Shown in pieces: positions 8,372-17,201 of a stretch of DNA of 64,000 nucleotides. The stretch comes from Myxococcales bacterium. GTDB lineage: Bacteria > Myxococcota_A > Polyangia > Polyangiales > Ga0077539. Location of the stretch: NCBI GenBank assembly GCA_016793325.1, contig JAEUKI010000061.1:1-64000 (forward strand). Direction: 5' to 3'. The first letter of the stretch is position 1; the number at the start of each line of letters is the position of its first letter. Position numbers and translations under genes: made by a program. The notes under the pieces are model-generated. The model was given only the letters and a program-made list of their open reading frames with translations. It ran no database searches and had not been told where the DNA came from.

Positions 8372-10077
8372 TCGAAGGCGCCCATGTCCGGCGCCGCGCC
8401 GGAGGATCGCGGTCGAGCGTCAGCGTCGAGCGTTCCGTCGCGGGTCGCGTCGAAGGGAGCGGCGCGATCGATCGCTGGCGAAGGCGCCTGCAGTCGAAAG
8501 TCCGCCGTCGCTTCGTTGACGAACCGCGGGTCGCTGTTGATTTGATGGGTCCCTGCGGTGATCCCCGCGACCGCCCCGCGAAACACGAGGTTGTAGTCGA
8601 CGGTGTTGCCTGTGTTGAGCGAGCCGCCGACCTCGAGCGCCCGGTGCCCCGCGGAGGCCACGATGATGTTGCTCGCGTACGTGTTGTTCTGATTGCGATT
8701 TTGCAGGAGGATCCCTGTGTTGGCCCAGCCGCTCCGCGAGCTGTCGACGATCGTGTTGTGGACGATCACGCAGTCGCGCGCGATGCCTCCGCCCGGTCCC
8801 GTGCCCGAGTCGTAGCCGCCCGTGGCGATGCCGGTGACGTCGTTTTGCCAGAGGACGTTGTTGCGAACGGTCACGGCGCGCGTGCTGAGCCGCGGGTGTT
8901 CGCTCGCGAGCTCGACGCCGAGGTCGCAGTGGTGGGCGCGGTTTCGCTCGATGAGGATGCGTCCGCCGCCGTCGACGTAGAAGCAGCCTGCGCTCTTGGT
9001 CCCCATGTACGCGGGGTTGCGCGCGCTCGAGACGTTGAAGGCGAGGTTGCCGACGACGAGGCCGTCGCGCACGCGGTTGACGTCCGCGCGATCGAGGTCG
9101 TCGGTCTGGTTGCAGCTCGCGCACACGTCGGGCTCGAAGCCGATGAAGTCGTACGCGATGTTGTTGACGTCGCGCACGGTGTTGTCGCGCACGGTGAAGC
9201 GTCGAACGTTTCCGTTGATCACGAGCGCCTCGCTCGGGCCGAGGACCATGGTGTGCAGCTCGTTGCGCTCGAGCACGATGTCTTCGGTGGGCGTGGTCGA
9301 GGTCCCGTACACCGCGATCCCGTGCGCGCCGTTGTCGCGCCCGCCGCCCTCGGCGTTGATCGAGTGAACGACGTTGGCGCGGATGGTGATGTTCGTCGAC
9401 GCGCCGCGGACCCACACGCCCGCGGGGAAATTTCCACCCATTCCGCTGAGCGCGCGGAGCTCGAAGCCCTCGACCGTGATGTGCGAGCGGCCCTCGATGC
9501 GCACGAGCGCGGGCGCCGCGACGCCGCGACCCAGCCCTGTTCCATCGATGACGGGTCGCTCTCCGCAGCGGCCGCGCAGCGTGATGGGGCTCCCTGCTGC
9601 GCCCGAGCGTGGAACCACCACGAGCTCGCGAAACGTCCCCGCGCGAACGAGCACCGTGTCGCCCGGCATCGCCAGCGCGAGCCCACGGTTGATCGTCGCG
9701 ACGGGACGCGCCTCGCTGCCGTCATTGGTGTCCGCCCCCGTGGGCGAGACGTGCACCGCGCGCGTCGGGTTGACGCAGCCTCCGTCGGAGACGCCAGCGT
9801 CCGTCGGAGCGACGTCCATGGACGAGGCATCCGTCAGCGGATTTGCAGTGTCTCGTACCACAGCGTCGTCTCGCGTCGCGTCCACCGACGGGGCGTCGTC
9901 GCCGGACGCAGCGTCCGCGATCGCGTCGCTCGGGCTCGTGGCGTCGGACTCGCTCACGTCCGCGCGAACCAGATCGACGCTCGCGTCCGTCGCAGCGTCG
10001 GGCGAAGAACCTTCGGAACACGCGCTCGAGACTGCGGCGACAAGCGCTGCCGTCAACCATCGTCCATGGATCGACAC
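8365..10077 (-). CDS. right-handed beta-helix lipoprotein
   Basis: This 570-residue lipoprotein has lipobox SSAC at about residue 20 and a linker of some 80 residues dominated by Asp, Ala and Ser. A VHVSPTGADTNDGS segment opens a parallel beta-helix domain of the DUF1565/pectate-lyase-like type. Recurrent rungs such as ITLRGRCGERPVIDG, ITVEGFEL, ITIRANVV, FTVRDNTV and AVTVRNNVL run to about residue 520. Such domains usually bind or cleave acidic or branched polysaccharides, but no catalytic set can be assigned by eye. It is likely surface-exposed. The gene lies 63 bases downstream of another lipoprotein gene on the same strand, so the two may be cotranscribed. Confidence 0.82.
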   Translation of the reverse strand: MSIHGRWLTAALVAAVSSACSEGSSPDAATDASVDLVRADVSESDATSPSDAIADAASGDDAPSVDATRDDAVVRDTANPLTDASSMDVAPTDAGVSDGGCVNPTRAVHVSPTGADTNDGSEARPVATINRGLALAMPGDTVLVRAGTFRELVVVPRSGAAGSPITLRGRCGERPVIDGTGLGRGVAAPALVRIEGRSHITVEGFELRALSGMGGNFPAGVWVRGASTNITIRANVVHSINAEGGGRDNGAHGIAVYGTSTTPTEDIVLERNELHTMVLGPSEALVINGNVRRFTVRDNTVRDVNNIAYDFIGFEPDVCASCNQTDDLDRADVNRVRDGLVVGNLAFNVSSARNPAYMGTKSAGCFYVDGGGRILIERNRAHHCDLGVELASEHPRLSTRAVTVRNNVLWQNDVTGIATGGYDSGTGPGGGIARDCVIVHNTIVDSSRSGWANTGILLQNRNQNNTYASNIIVASAGHRALEVGGSLNTGNTVDYNLVFRGAVAGITAGTHQINSDPRFVNEATADFRLQAPSPAIDRAAPFDATRDGTLDADARPRSSGAAPDMGAFER

Positions 10078-10140
10078 GATGGAGGAGTGTCTTCGATCTT
10101 CACCCCCGTTGCGAGTCGCGCGACGAATTCACCGCGTCGT

Positions 10141-11352
10141 TCAACGGCACGCGGGGGTGAGCCTGAACCGCGGGTCGACGCGCGCGGCGTCGAGCGTCCC
10201 GCGCCGATCGTTGCAGTGATCGTCGCCGTCCGCGGTCCAATCGCGCTCGATCATGCGCGCGAGGTCCGTCGCGCTCATGCCCCAGTACCGCAGGCACGCG
10301 ACGCGGTGCGGGGCTTCTCCGCCGGAATCTCCCCAGAAATTCGCCGGCGTTCGCTCGTAGTTCTCGCACGCCTTGCGGACGAACTCTCGCGAGACCGCGC
10401 CGTCGAGCGAGAAGCTGCCGTTCGACTCGAGGACCGCGAGCTCGGCGGGGCCTTCGAAGATCGCGGGACCGCAGGTGTTCGCGGCGTGATACCGCGAGGG
10501 CGTGGCGATGTCGGGGTCGCCGTCGCCGTCGGCGTCGAACACGACAGTGGGGTCGATGTCCTGCGCCTGCGCGTACACAGCGATCGCGTCACTGACGAAG
10601 GCGAGGATTTTTCCACGTGATTGCATCGCGTCGCCGCGCTCGGGGTTTCCGCCCGACGTCGAGAAGCCCGCCTCTGCTGCGCCCGTGCGATCCAGGTCGT
10701 GGAACATCGTCCACGCGACGCTGCGCACCTCCCCTGCGCCCACGGTCATCGAGCCGCGCTCGCGCGTAGAGCGAACGATCGCGCCGTCGGGTTTGACGAA
10801 CGCGACGGTCCACTCGATGTCCCCTGCGCGCTGCGAGCTGCCCTCGACGCGGATCGTTCGAGCGCGCGCGCGCCCGGCCTCGAGGACCCACGCTCCGCCC
10901 GCGACGTAGTGACAGCGACCGAGGTCGAGGACCTGCTCTCTCGACGACGAGTTTTCGAGCAACGCTTCGATCGGTCGTCGCGCCGCGGTCGCGCGGGTCG
11001 CGAGCCCCTCGCACGCACGAACAACGGGCGCTGGCTGCCCCGCGCTGCTCGCGGTCTCGCTCACACGCCACTGCGGCGCGTCGGGAATTTCTGCCACGCG
11101 CGGAGGAGGTTGCTCGCCGGCCCCACATCGACGCGGGCCCGACGCGACAACAGCGCCGTCCGCCGCGGGCGCTGTTGCGTCGGGCTCCGAGAGCGAGCCG
11201 CTGTCCACGACGCTGCTGGTGGGCTGCGTCGAGTCGCCGCTCGAAGACGAGCCCGAGGCGCTCGAGTTCGTGCTGGGTTTGCAGTGCGCGATCGCGATCA
11301 CCAGCGCGATCGACGCCGTCAAGGTGCGTGCAGACGAGCGAGAGACGTTCAT
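10141..11352 (-). CDS. lipoprotein with a DxDGDGDxD calcium-type loop
   Basis: The 403-residue product starts at ATG 11352; a 19-codon upstream extension is Arg-rich and less likely. It begins with a signal ending in lipobox IAHC, then a Ser-rich linker. The central part contains beta-rich segments and paired cysteines, and a DADGDGDPD loop near residue 300 resembles Ca2+-binding repeats of secreted proteins. The family is not recognised. AAAGGA lies about 14 bases upstream of the ATG. It is divergent from the methyltransferase gene (141-base gap) and leads toward the beta-helix lipoprotein gene. Confidence 0.75.
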   Translation of the reverse strand: MNVSRSSARTLTASIALVIAIAHCKPSTNSSASGSSSSGDSTQPTSSVVDSGSLSEPDATAPAADGAVVASGPRRCGAGEQPPPRVAEIPDAPQWRVSETASSAGQPAPVVRACEGLATRATAARRPIEALLENSSSREQVLDLGRCHYVAGGAWVLEAGRARARTIRVEGSSQRAGDIEWTVAFVKPDGAIVRSTRERGSMTVGAGEVRSVAWTMFHDLDRTGAAEAGFSTSGGNPERGDAMQSRGKILAFVSDAIAVYAQAQDIDPTVVFDADGDGDPDIATPSRYHAANTCGPAIFEGPAELAVLESNGSFSLDGAVSREFVRKACENYERTPANFWGDSGGEAPHRVACLRYWGMSATDLARMIERDWTADGDDHCNDRRGTLDAARVDPRFRLTPACR

Positions 11353-11493
11353 GGGTGCGGCAGAGGTCCTTTCAGAGCGTCTGATTATGTGTGCGCGACG
11401 GTATCGCACAGTGAGCGCGTATGGGGAGGAGGTTCATTCCCCCGATCGAAGGTCTTGCGTCGTCGAGTGTTGTCCCCAATTGTCCCCACACCC

Positions 11494-12321
11494 ATGAGCG
11501 AAGAGCGGCAGTACGTGCTCGGCACAGGTACAGACGAGCACGAGCGGCTGAGTTTGCAGCATCGGCTGTGGGCCAACGCCGCGCACGAGTCTTGGATGCG
11601 CGCGAAGATCGGCCCGGGTTCGGTGGTGCTCGACCTCGGCTGCGGGCCGGGGTGGGCGACGTTCGAGCTCGCGCAGATCGTCACCCATCGCGGTCGGGTC
11701 CTCGCCACAGACCTCTCGGACTCATTTGTGCAGTTCGTGACCAGCGAAGCTGCGCGCAGAGGACTGCCGCAGATCGACGCCTTCGTCGCGGACGCCACCA
11801 AGGACCTCGGAGAACGACTCGCGCGCGGCCCCGAGCTCGACGCAGCCTGGGCGCGCTGGGTGTTTTGTTTTCTCCCCGAGCCCGAGCGCGCGATCGAAGC
11901 GGTGGCCGCGCGCATGAAAACAGGTGCCTCCTTCGTCGTGCACGACTATTTCAACTACACGTCGATGACGACCGCGCCGCGCTGCGAGTTTCACGATCGC
12001 GCGGTGCACGCGACGGCGAAGTCCTGGCGCGACCGCGGCGGAGACCCGGACGTCGCCGCGAGGTTGCCTGCGCTCTTCGCGAAGCACGGGCTCGAGGTCG
12101 CGCACCTCGCGGTGCACCAGCGGGCCGCGCGCGGGGGCGACTCGATGTTCGCGTGGCCCGACACGTGGTGGAGGACGTGGGCGCCCAAGCTCGTCGCGAC
12201 GGGCTACCTCTCGCAGAGCGACTGCGACGGGCTCTTTCGCACGCTCGACGCGCTCGCGGCGGATCGAACGCGATACATCTTGCCGCCCCCGGTGACCGAG
12301 CTCATCGCGACGAAGCGTTAG
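11494..12321 (+). CDS. class I SAM-dependent methyltransferase
   Basis: The 275-residue product carries the class I methyltransferase motif I (VVLDLGCGPG, residues ~43-52), an acidic end of strand 2 (ATDLS) and a post-I region (FVADATKDL). It should bind S-adenosylmethionine and methylate a small molecule. The substrate cannot be told, although the HDYFNYTSMT segment and C-terminal aromatic residues fit a small-molecule O- or C-methyltransferase. The start is the ATG after the tgtccccaca stretch; no strong ribosome site is seen. Its TAG overlaps the TAA of the convergent next gene. A role in the steroid-like locus beginning about 700 bases downstream is possible but not shown. Confidence 0.8.
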   Translation: MSEERQYVLGTGTDEHERLSLQHRLWANAAHESWMRAKIGPGSVVLDLGCGPGWATFELAQIVTHRGRVLATDLSDSFVQFVTSEAARRGLPQIDAFVADATKDLGERLARGPELDAAWARWVFCFLPEPERAIEAVAARMKTGASFVVHDYFNYTSMTTAPRCEFHDRAVHATAKSWRDRGGDPDVAARLPALFAKHGLEVAHLAVHQRAARGGDSMFAWPDTWWRTWAPKLVATGYLSQSDCDGLFRTLDALAADRTRYILPPPVTELIATKR

Positions 12322-12818
12322 CGAATCCCGAGCATCGCCCGGGCGTCGTCCGACGAGATCCGCAGCCACGCGCGGAGCAAGCGAACGCCGTCTTCGCGCG
12401 TCCTGTCCTTCGCGTGCCTCCGCGCCGCTTGCTCAATCGTCTCTCGGTAGATTCGCCCCTCGACGGGCTCTGCGAAGCGCGACAACAAGTGGTCGAGCGA
12501 GGCGGGCATGTGCCCCGACTCGAAGCGCCCGTCACGCAGCCCCTCGACGAAGCGCTTGGCCTCCGCGAGCGACGCGCCGCACTTCATCCGCACGAGCTTG
12601 ATCGCTTCGATGAGGTTGCGCGAAGCCAACCACGCGCGCAGCGACGCGATGTCCTCGTTCAGCTCTTCGGGGGTCGCGCGCACCCACGGGTTGACCCGAC
12701 GACGAGCCTCGATGGACTCGTCGATCGGCAGCCCCTCTTGAATCATGAACACCACGAGCTCGATCTGGAGTTCGGCCTCGTGCATCGAGCAGTCCACGAG
12801 CGCCGCGAGCGCGCGCAT
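12318..12818 (-). CDS. small protein with L7/L12-type C-terminal motif
   Basis: This alpha-helical protein of about 166 residues contains LIEAIKLVRMKCGASLAEAK around residues 80-100. That resembles the C-terminal domain of ribosomal protein L7/L12 (IxVIKxVRxxTGLGLKEAK), seen in several non-ribosomal bacterial proteins. It is not the ribosomal protein: the context and the rest of the sequence differ. The start is uncertain. The frame stays open to 12905, but the first 29 residues of that version are Arg-rich, and an AGGAGG site lies 15 bases before the ATG at 12818. An inverted repeat lies just upstream of this start. The function is unknown. Confidence 0.6.
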   Translation of the reverse strand: MRALAALVDCSMHEAELQIELVVFMIQEGLPIDESIEARRRVNPWVRATPEELNEDIASLRAWLASRNLIEAIKLVRMKCGASLAEAKRFVEGLRDGRFESGHMPASLDHLLSRFAEPVEGRIYRETIEQAARRHAKDRTREDGVRLLRAWLRISSDDARAMLGIR

Positions 12819-12839
12819 GGCAGCGATGCGGTCCCTCCT

Positions 12840-12892
12840 GAACCGCCACTCATTCGATCGTCGCAATTTTCTCGGTGGATTCGTGGCGGTTC
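12840..12892. repeat. 10-bp inverted repeat upstream of the L7/L12-motif gene
   Basis: GAACCGCCAC at 12840-12849 is perfectly complementary to GTGGCGGTTC at 12883-12892, with a 33-base AT-richer loop. It lies upstream of the ATG at 12818 on the minus strand and next to that gene's AGGAGG site, so a transcript starting farther upstream could fold here. It could regulate translation or be an operator. The role is unknown. Confidence 0.5.
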
Positions 12893-13030
12893 GACTTGAT
12901 TTCAACCACGCCGACGCTCGTCCTATTTTCTACGACGTTCAATTGTGGCGTGGTTTGGCGATCGCGTCGACGAGGTCGTCGCGCAGCGGATCGGTCGTCT
13001 CCATCGCGGCGGTCGTTATACCATCGCGTG

Positions 13031-13828
13031 ATGTTTCACTGGTACACGGGCGATTCGACGTACGACACGATCCTGACGGCGGCGCTCGGATTCGCTGTGT
13101 TCGTCTTCGTCGCGAGCTGGTTTCTCCCGTCGCCGTACGGGCGATTCGAGTCCGATAAGTTCGGCGTGAGCGTCTCTCCGAAGCTCGGGTGGTTTCTCAT
13201 GGAGCTGCCCGCGACGCTGAGCTTTCTCTACTTCTTTTCGCGCGGCCCCAATCGACAGGAGCTCGTTCCGACGGTGCTCGCGGCGATGTGGTGTCTGCAC
13301 TACGCGAACCGAGGGTTCTTCTTTCCGTGGGCGATGCGCGTGCCCAAGGGACAGAAGGGATCGTTCAGCATGCTCGTGATCGTGACGGGGTGGCTCGTCA
13401 CCTCGATGCACGGGTACTTTCACGGGTCGTACTTCTCGCGCTACGGCGAGCACTACACGCGCGAGTGGCTGACGGACCCGAGGTTCATCGCCGGCTTCGT
13501 CCTCTACTACCTATTTATGGCAGGAAATCTCCACGCGGATCACATCCTGCGCAACCTTCGATCGCGCGAAGAAATCGAGCGCGGCGAGCGCGTGTACCGC
13601 GTTCCTCAGGGCGGGATGTACCGGTGGGTGACCTCGCCGAGCTACCTCTGCGAGCTGTGCGCGTGGGCGAGCTTCGCGGTCTGCACGTGGTCGCTCGCGG
13701 GCGTGTTCATCTTCGTCGTGAGCGCTGCGAACCTCGTCCCGCGCGCGGTCGCGACGCACCGCTGGTATCAGCAGAAGTTTCCCGACTACCCCAAGGAGCG
13801 CAAGGCGCTGATCCCGTTCGTGTGGTGA
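13031..13828 (+). CDS. 3-oxo-5-alpha-steroid 4-dehydrogenase (steroid 5-alpha-reductase) homologue
   Basis: The 265-residue, multi-pass membrane product matches the SRD5A family from end to end, and the human enzymes have about 255-260 residues. Visible family signatures are PYGRF near residue 36, WFLMELP near 55-61, HYANRGFFFPW near 90-100 (equivalent to HRxxxYP) and the C-terminal HRWYQQKFPDYPKERKALIP, which is the typical NADPH-side end of the family. Such enzymes reduce the delta-4 double bond of 3-oxo-steroids or related enone lipids using NADPH, in the membrane. The ATG follows a TATACC element; GTG at 13028 is an alternative start. The gene converges with one base of spacing on a ketosteroid-isomerase-like gene, and a P450 gene follows, suggesting a shared lipid-modification role. 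Confidence 0.87.
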   Translation: MFHWYTGDSTYDTILTAALGFAVFVFVASWFLPSPYGRFESDKFGVSVSPKLGWFLMELPATLSFLYFFSRGPNRQELVPTVLAAMWCLHYANRGFFFPWAMRVPKGQKGSFSMLVIVTGWLVTSMHGYFHGSYFSRYGEHYTREWLTDPRFIAGFVLYYLFMAGNLHADHILRNLRSREEIERGERVYRVPQGGMYRWVTSPSYLCELCAWASFAVCTWSLAGVFIFVVSAANLVPRAVATHRWYQQKFPDYPKERKALIPFVW

Positions 13829-13829
13829 A

Positions 13830-14654
13830 TCACGAGCTCAAGATCAACGAGCGCGCGCTCTTGCTCGCGGGGTCGAACTCGAGGATCCCGATCCCTCGCA
13901 CCGGCGCGTCGCCCTCGATTCGATAGCGAAACGCGCAGGCGTATCCCGCCACGATCGGCGCTTCGATCGAGACCTTCGCGCCCTCGGCGATGGACCCGAG
14001 CAGGTCCTCGGGCCGCGCGATTTCGCCGCGACGCTCGACGCTCGCGTCCGCGGAGAACAGCGCGCGCACGGCGCCTTCGTCTCGTCGCGAGAGCGCCTCG
14101 GCGAGCTCGTACGCGACGCGCTCGCCGCGCCCGCCGATCGTCCGCCACAGCGACGCGAGGTACTCGAGCACCCACGAGACGCCGAGGTTTCGAAACATCC
14201 CGACGAACAGCGAGCTCATCGCCCACCACGCGCGCGGCCCGCTCTTGACCACGAAGAGCACCATCTTGCGGAGCGACCAGAACGCGCGCATGCGCTCGAC
14301 GCGCAGCGCTCCGTCCCGCTCGGTCACGCGATACTCGAGGTACGACTCGACCGCCACCGTCACGCCGCTCGGCGTCCGCGTGTGAATCGTCGAGTCTCGA
14401 AACGTCGCGCTCGGGGTCGTGTGGTCCGCGCTCACGTCGAAATAGATGGAGTTTGGTGCGATGAACGCGTCCCAGAAGCGCCCCAGGGTCCCGTCGCGCT
14501 TCGGCGCTGGCGGCGATCCCACGGGGTCTTCGATCGCGGCGTCCTCCGCGAAGAGCGAGAGCCACCCCTCGCGATCGTGCGCAGCGACACACGCGGGAGA
14601 GCGCGCGACGAGCGCGAGCAACGTGTCACGAGAGAGTGCCGACGAGGTTGTCAC
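13830..14654 (-). CDS. ketosteroid-isomerase-like NTF2-fold protein, two domains
   Basis: The product has about 274 residues from the GTG at 14652-14654. The first NTF2-like domain (residues ~10-120) contains LSLFAEDAAIEDPVGS, which lines up well with the segment of delta-5-3-ketosteroid isomerase holding the catalytic base; Asp43 corresponds to Asp38 of the Comamonas enzyme. The usual N-terminal catalytic Tyr is not obvious. A hydrophobic middle (MVLFVVKSG to YLASLW) could touch the membrane. A second, shorter NTF2-like domain occupies residues ~175-274. Isomerisation of a delta-5-3-ketosteroid is a plausible reaction, given the adjacent 5-alpha-reductase homologue and P450, but binding-only roles are common in this fold. 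It is divergent from the P450 gene across 33 bases. Confidence 0.72.
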   Translation of the reverse strand: MTTSSALSRDTLLALVARSPACVAAHDREGWLSLFAEDAAIEDPVGSPPAPKRDGTLGRFWDAFIAPNSIYFDVSADHTTPSATFRDSTIHTRTPSGVTVAVESYLEYRVTERDGALRVERMRAFWSLRKMVLFVVKSGPRAWWAMSSLFVGMFRNLGVSWVLEYLASLWRTIGGRGERVAYELAEALSRRDEGAVRALFSADASVERRGEIARPEDLLGSIAEGAKVSIEAPIVAGYACAFRYRIEGDAPVRGIGILEFDPASKSARSLILSS

Positions 14655-14687
14655 GACAGCCGCGATCGTACTGCATACTCCGGTGTC

Positions 14688-15998
14688 GTGAGTCGCGACG
14701 CGCTTCCGCCCGGTCCTCGCTCGGTCCTCCCGCAGCTCGTGCACATGCGCGACCCGTTTCCGTACATGCGGGAGCTCGCGGCGAAGTACAAGCCTCCCGT
14801 CACGGTTCCGATGTTGGGCGCGCCGCCCATCGTGCTCACGTGGACCCCCGAAGGAATCCGAACGATCTTCGGCGCCGACCCGATGAGCTTCGCGACGGCG
14901 ACCAACGAAGCGCTCTCGGTGATCCTCGGCTCGGGCTCGATCTTCTTGCAGTCGGGCGCCGAGCACCGACGGACGCGAAAGCTCCTCTCGCCGCCGTTTC
15001 ACGGGGATCGCATGCGCGCGTACGCCGCGCTCATGGCGCGCGCGGCCGAGCGATGGACCGAGAAGATCCCTCGCGACAAGGTCGCGCCCGTCCTTCCGAT
15101 CGCGCAAGGGATCACCCTCGACGTGATCGTCGAGGCGATCTTCGGCGAACAAGACCCTTCGCGCGTCGAGGCGCTGCACGAGCGGATCCTCGCCGTCGTC
15201 GCGGCGTTCAACCCGATGATCGCCACCTTCAAGCTCTTGCAGCGGGAGTTCGGGGGGATCGGGCCGTGGGCGCGTTTTCAAGCGCGAGCCAAATCGCTGC
15301 ACGAAGTGATGCTCGGGCTGATCGCCGAGAAGCGCCAGAAGCCCGGCGACGACGTGCTGAGCTTGCTCGTCGCCGCGCGCGACGAAGACGGGAGCGCGCT
15401 CAGCGATCGCGAGATCATCGAGCAGCTGTTGACCTTCGTCGTCGCGGGCCACGAGACCACGGCGACGTCCGTGGCCTGGGCGCTCTACGAGCTTCACCGC
15501 GCGCCCGAGACGCTGGCGAAGCTGCGCGAAGAGCTCGCCCAGGCCGCGCGTGAGCAAACGCCGCCAGAAGCGCTGCCGAAGCTCACGTACCTGCGCGCGG
15601 TCGTGGACGAGACGCTGCGCATGCACCCGCCGGTCCCGATCATCACGCGCAAGATCACGGCGCCCATCGAGCTCGAGGGCTACTCGCTCCCCGCGGGGAC
15701 CTTCGTCGCGGCGGGCGCGTACAACGCGCACTGTCGCGAAGAGACCTTCGAAGCGCCGCACGCGTTTCGCCCCGAGCGCTTCGTGCACAAGACGTACACG
15801 CCGTTCGAGTACCTTCCGTACGGAGGGGGACATCGCCGCTGTTTGGGTGCGGGATTCGCGACGTTCGAGCTGTGCGTCGTGCTCGCGACGGTGCTCGCGC
15901 GCGCGTCGTTCGAGCTCGCCGAACCGAAGCCCGTCGAGCACGCGTTTCGCATCGGGACCTTCGGTCCTTCGACGGGCGTGCGTCTGCGCAGAGCGTGA
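14688..15998 (+). CDS. cytochrome P450
   Basis: The 436-residue P450 starts at a GTG. It has the Pro-rich N-terminus (LPPGPRS), the I-helix oxygen-activation motif AGHETTA near residue 253, the K-helix ExxR in DETLRMHPP near 308, and the heme-binding loop ending GGGHRRCLGAGFA with the thiolate ligand near Cys385. The FHGDRMRAY segment is typical of bacterial P450s related to the CYP110-like and eukaryotic-type branch. No membrane anchor is seen, so it is soluble and needs external redox partners; none is encoded here. It probably hydroxylates a lipid or isoprenoid. It shares a 33-base divergent promoter region (containing TACTGCATACT) with the KSI-like gene, which argues for common control. 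Confidence 0.9.
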   Translation: MSRDALPPGPRSVLPQLVHMRDPFPYMRELAAKYKPPVTVPMLGAPPIVLTWTPEGIRTIFGADPMSFATATNEALSVILGSGSIFLQSGAEHRRTRKLLSPPFHGDRMRAYAALMARAAERWTEKIPRDKVAPVLPIAQGITLDVIVEAIFGEQDPSRVEALHERILAVVAAFNPMIATFKLLQREFGGIGPWARFQARAKSLHEVMLGLIAEKRQKPGDDVLSLLVAARDEDGSALSDREIIEQLLTFVVAGHETTATSVAWALYELHRAPETLAKLREELAQAAREQTPPEALPKLTYLRAVVDETLRMHPPVPIITRKITAPIELEGYSLPAGTFVAAGAYNAHCREETFEAPHAFRPERFVHKTYTPFEYLPYGGGHRRCLGAGFATFELCVVLATVLARASFELAEPKPVEHAFRIGTFGPSTGVRLRRA

Positions 15999-16089
15999 AG
16001 CGCGCTGTCGGATGGTGATCCGACGCGGGCGTCTCTGCGACAGAAACGTCGATACACCTGCGCATTCACAGGTCGAAAGGACATCGACC

Positions 16090-17178
16090 TTGAAGACCCC
16101 ATCCATCCTCGACGCGCGAAGCCTTCGAACGGCGCCCTCACTCGTGATCGTCGCAGCGCTGTTCGGAGCGAGCTCGACCGCCGCTGCGCGCGAGAGCGAA
16201 CCGAAGCAATCAGCGTCGATCGCGCCTGTGTGGGCCGCCGTGAACGTAGGAGCCGACGGCAGCCGCGTGCAGCAGTACGCCTCGAGCCCCGCGACGATCA
16301 CGACGTCGGGCACCAACGGGACGTACTCCGTGGTGCTCAACGGCGCGGCGTTCAACGTTCAGGGAAATGTCCAGGTCGTCGCGACAGGGACCGCAGCGAC
16401 CCGCTGCAAGGTCACGCTACATTCGCCGAACGGCCGCGGCCACACGATCGGCGTGCGCTGCGCTTCGGCGGACGGGACCACGATCGCTTCGTCGTTTACC
16501 TTGGTATTTCAGACGCGATTCGTCGGAGGCACCGGCGCGTACCTCCGCTACGACGCGAACGCCGCGGCGTTGAACAGCAGCCTCTCGTGGGCGAGCGCTG
16601 GCTCGAACAGCGTCAGCAAGGCAGCGACCGGTCGCTACACCGCGACGCTCGGCGCGCTCGACCCCAACTCCGCCGTTCATGTCACCGCGACTGGTCTCAA
16701 TGACAGCTACTGCAACGTCGAGAGCTGGTCGGGAACCACGGTCACCGTCGCGTGCTTCGGGGGCAACGGGCAGCCGACGGACTCGGGATTCTCGTTACTC
16801 GCGACGCCGCAAGCAACGCGGTACGCGATGATCGGCGGCCACGCGCGAGTCGAGATCGTCAACGGCGCGTGGGCCGCGCCCGCGGCCACGAGCGTCGTCG
16901 TCGGAGCGCGTCCTTCGGTCCCGGGATCGCTCTCGGTGACGGGTCAGACGGTCTCGTTCGAACGGACATTTTCGAGCGTCACGTGGCCTTTGTTTTCGCT
17001 GGTCACCGCGTTTGGACCCGCGGCGGGGTTCTGCAAAGTGAGCTCGGCGCAGTGGGTCGAGAGCTCGCGCGCAGCGGTCGTGACGCCATCGTGCTTCGCG
17101 GCGAACGGCTCAGCGATCGCGCGTCCGCTCGTGACGAGCGTGGCGACGACCGCCGCGCCCCAAGAGCCACCGGGCTGA
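16090..17178 (+). CDS. secreted three-module repeat protein
   Basis: This 362-residue exported protein starts at a TTG, chosen because GAAAGG lies nine bases upstream and the next residues form a signal peptide (LVIVAALFGASSTAAA). The mature part has three modules of about 100 residues, each with the pattern G-x-Y-x-V then a V-x-VTA/TG strand and a C-x-V-x-S/W pair (RCKVTLHS, YCNVESWSG, FCKVSSAQW) ending in a second Cys. The paired cysteines suggest one disulfide per module. The modules look like a beta-sandwich repeat found in secreted myxobacterial proteins. No enzymatic motif is seen. A 102-bp tandem DNA repeat begins 23 bases after the stop. Confidence 0.75.
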   Translation: MKTPSILDARSLRTAPSLVIVAALFGASSTAAARESEPKQSASIAPVWAAVNVGADGSRVQQYASSPATITTSGTNGTYSVVLNGAAFNVQGNVQVVATGTAATRCKVTLHSPNGRGHTIGVRCASADGTTIASSFTLVFQTRFVGGTGAYLRYDANAAALNSSLSWASAGSNSVSKAATGRYTATLGALDPNSAVHVTATGLNDSYCNVESWSGTTVTVACFGGNGQPTDSGFSLLATPQATRYAMIGGHARVEIVNGAWAAPAATSVVVGARPSVPGSLSVTGQTVSFERTFSSVTWPLFSLVTAFGPAAGFCKVSSAQWVESSRAAVVTPSCFAANGSAIARPLVTSVATTAAPQEPPG

Positions 17179-17201
17179 GCGCGCGCGGGTGTCGCCGTCG
17201 C

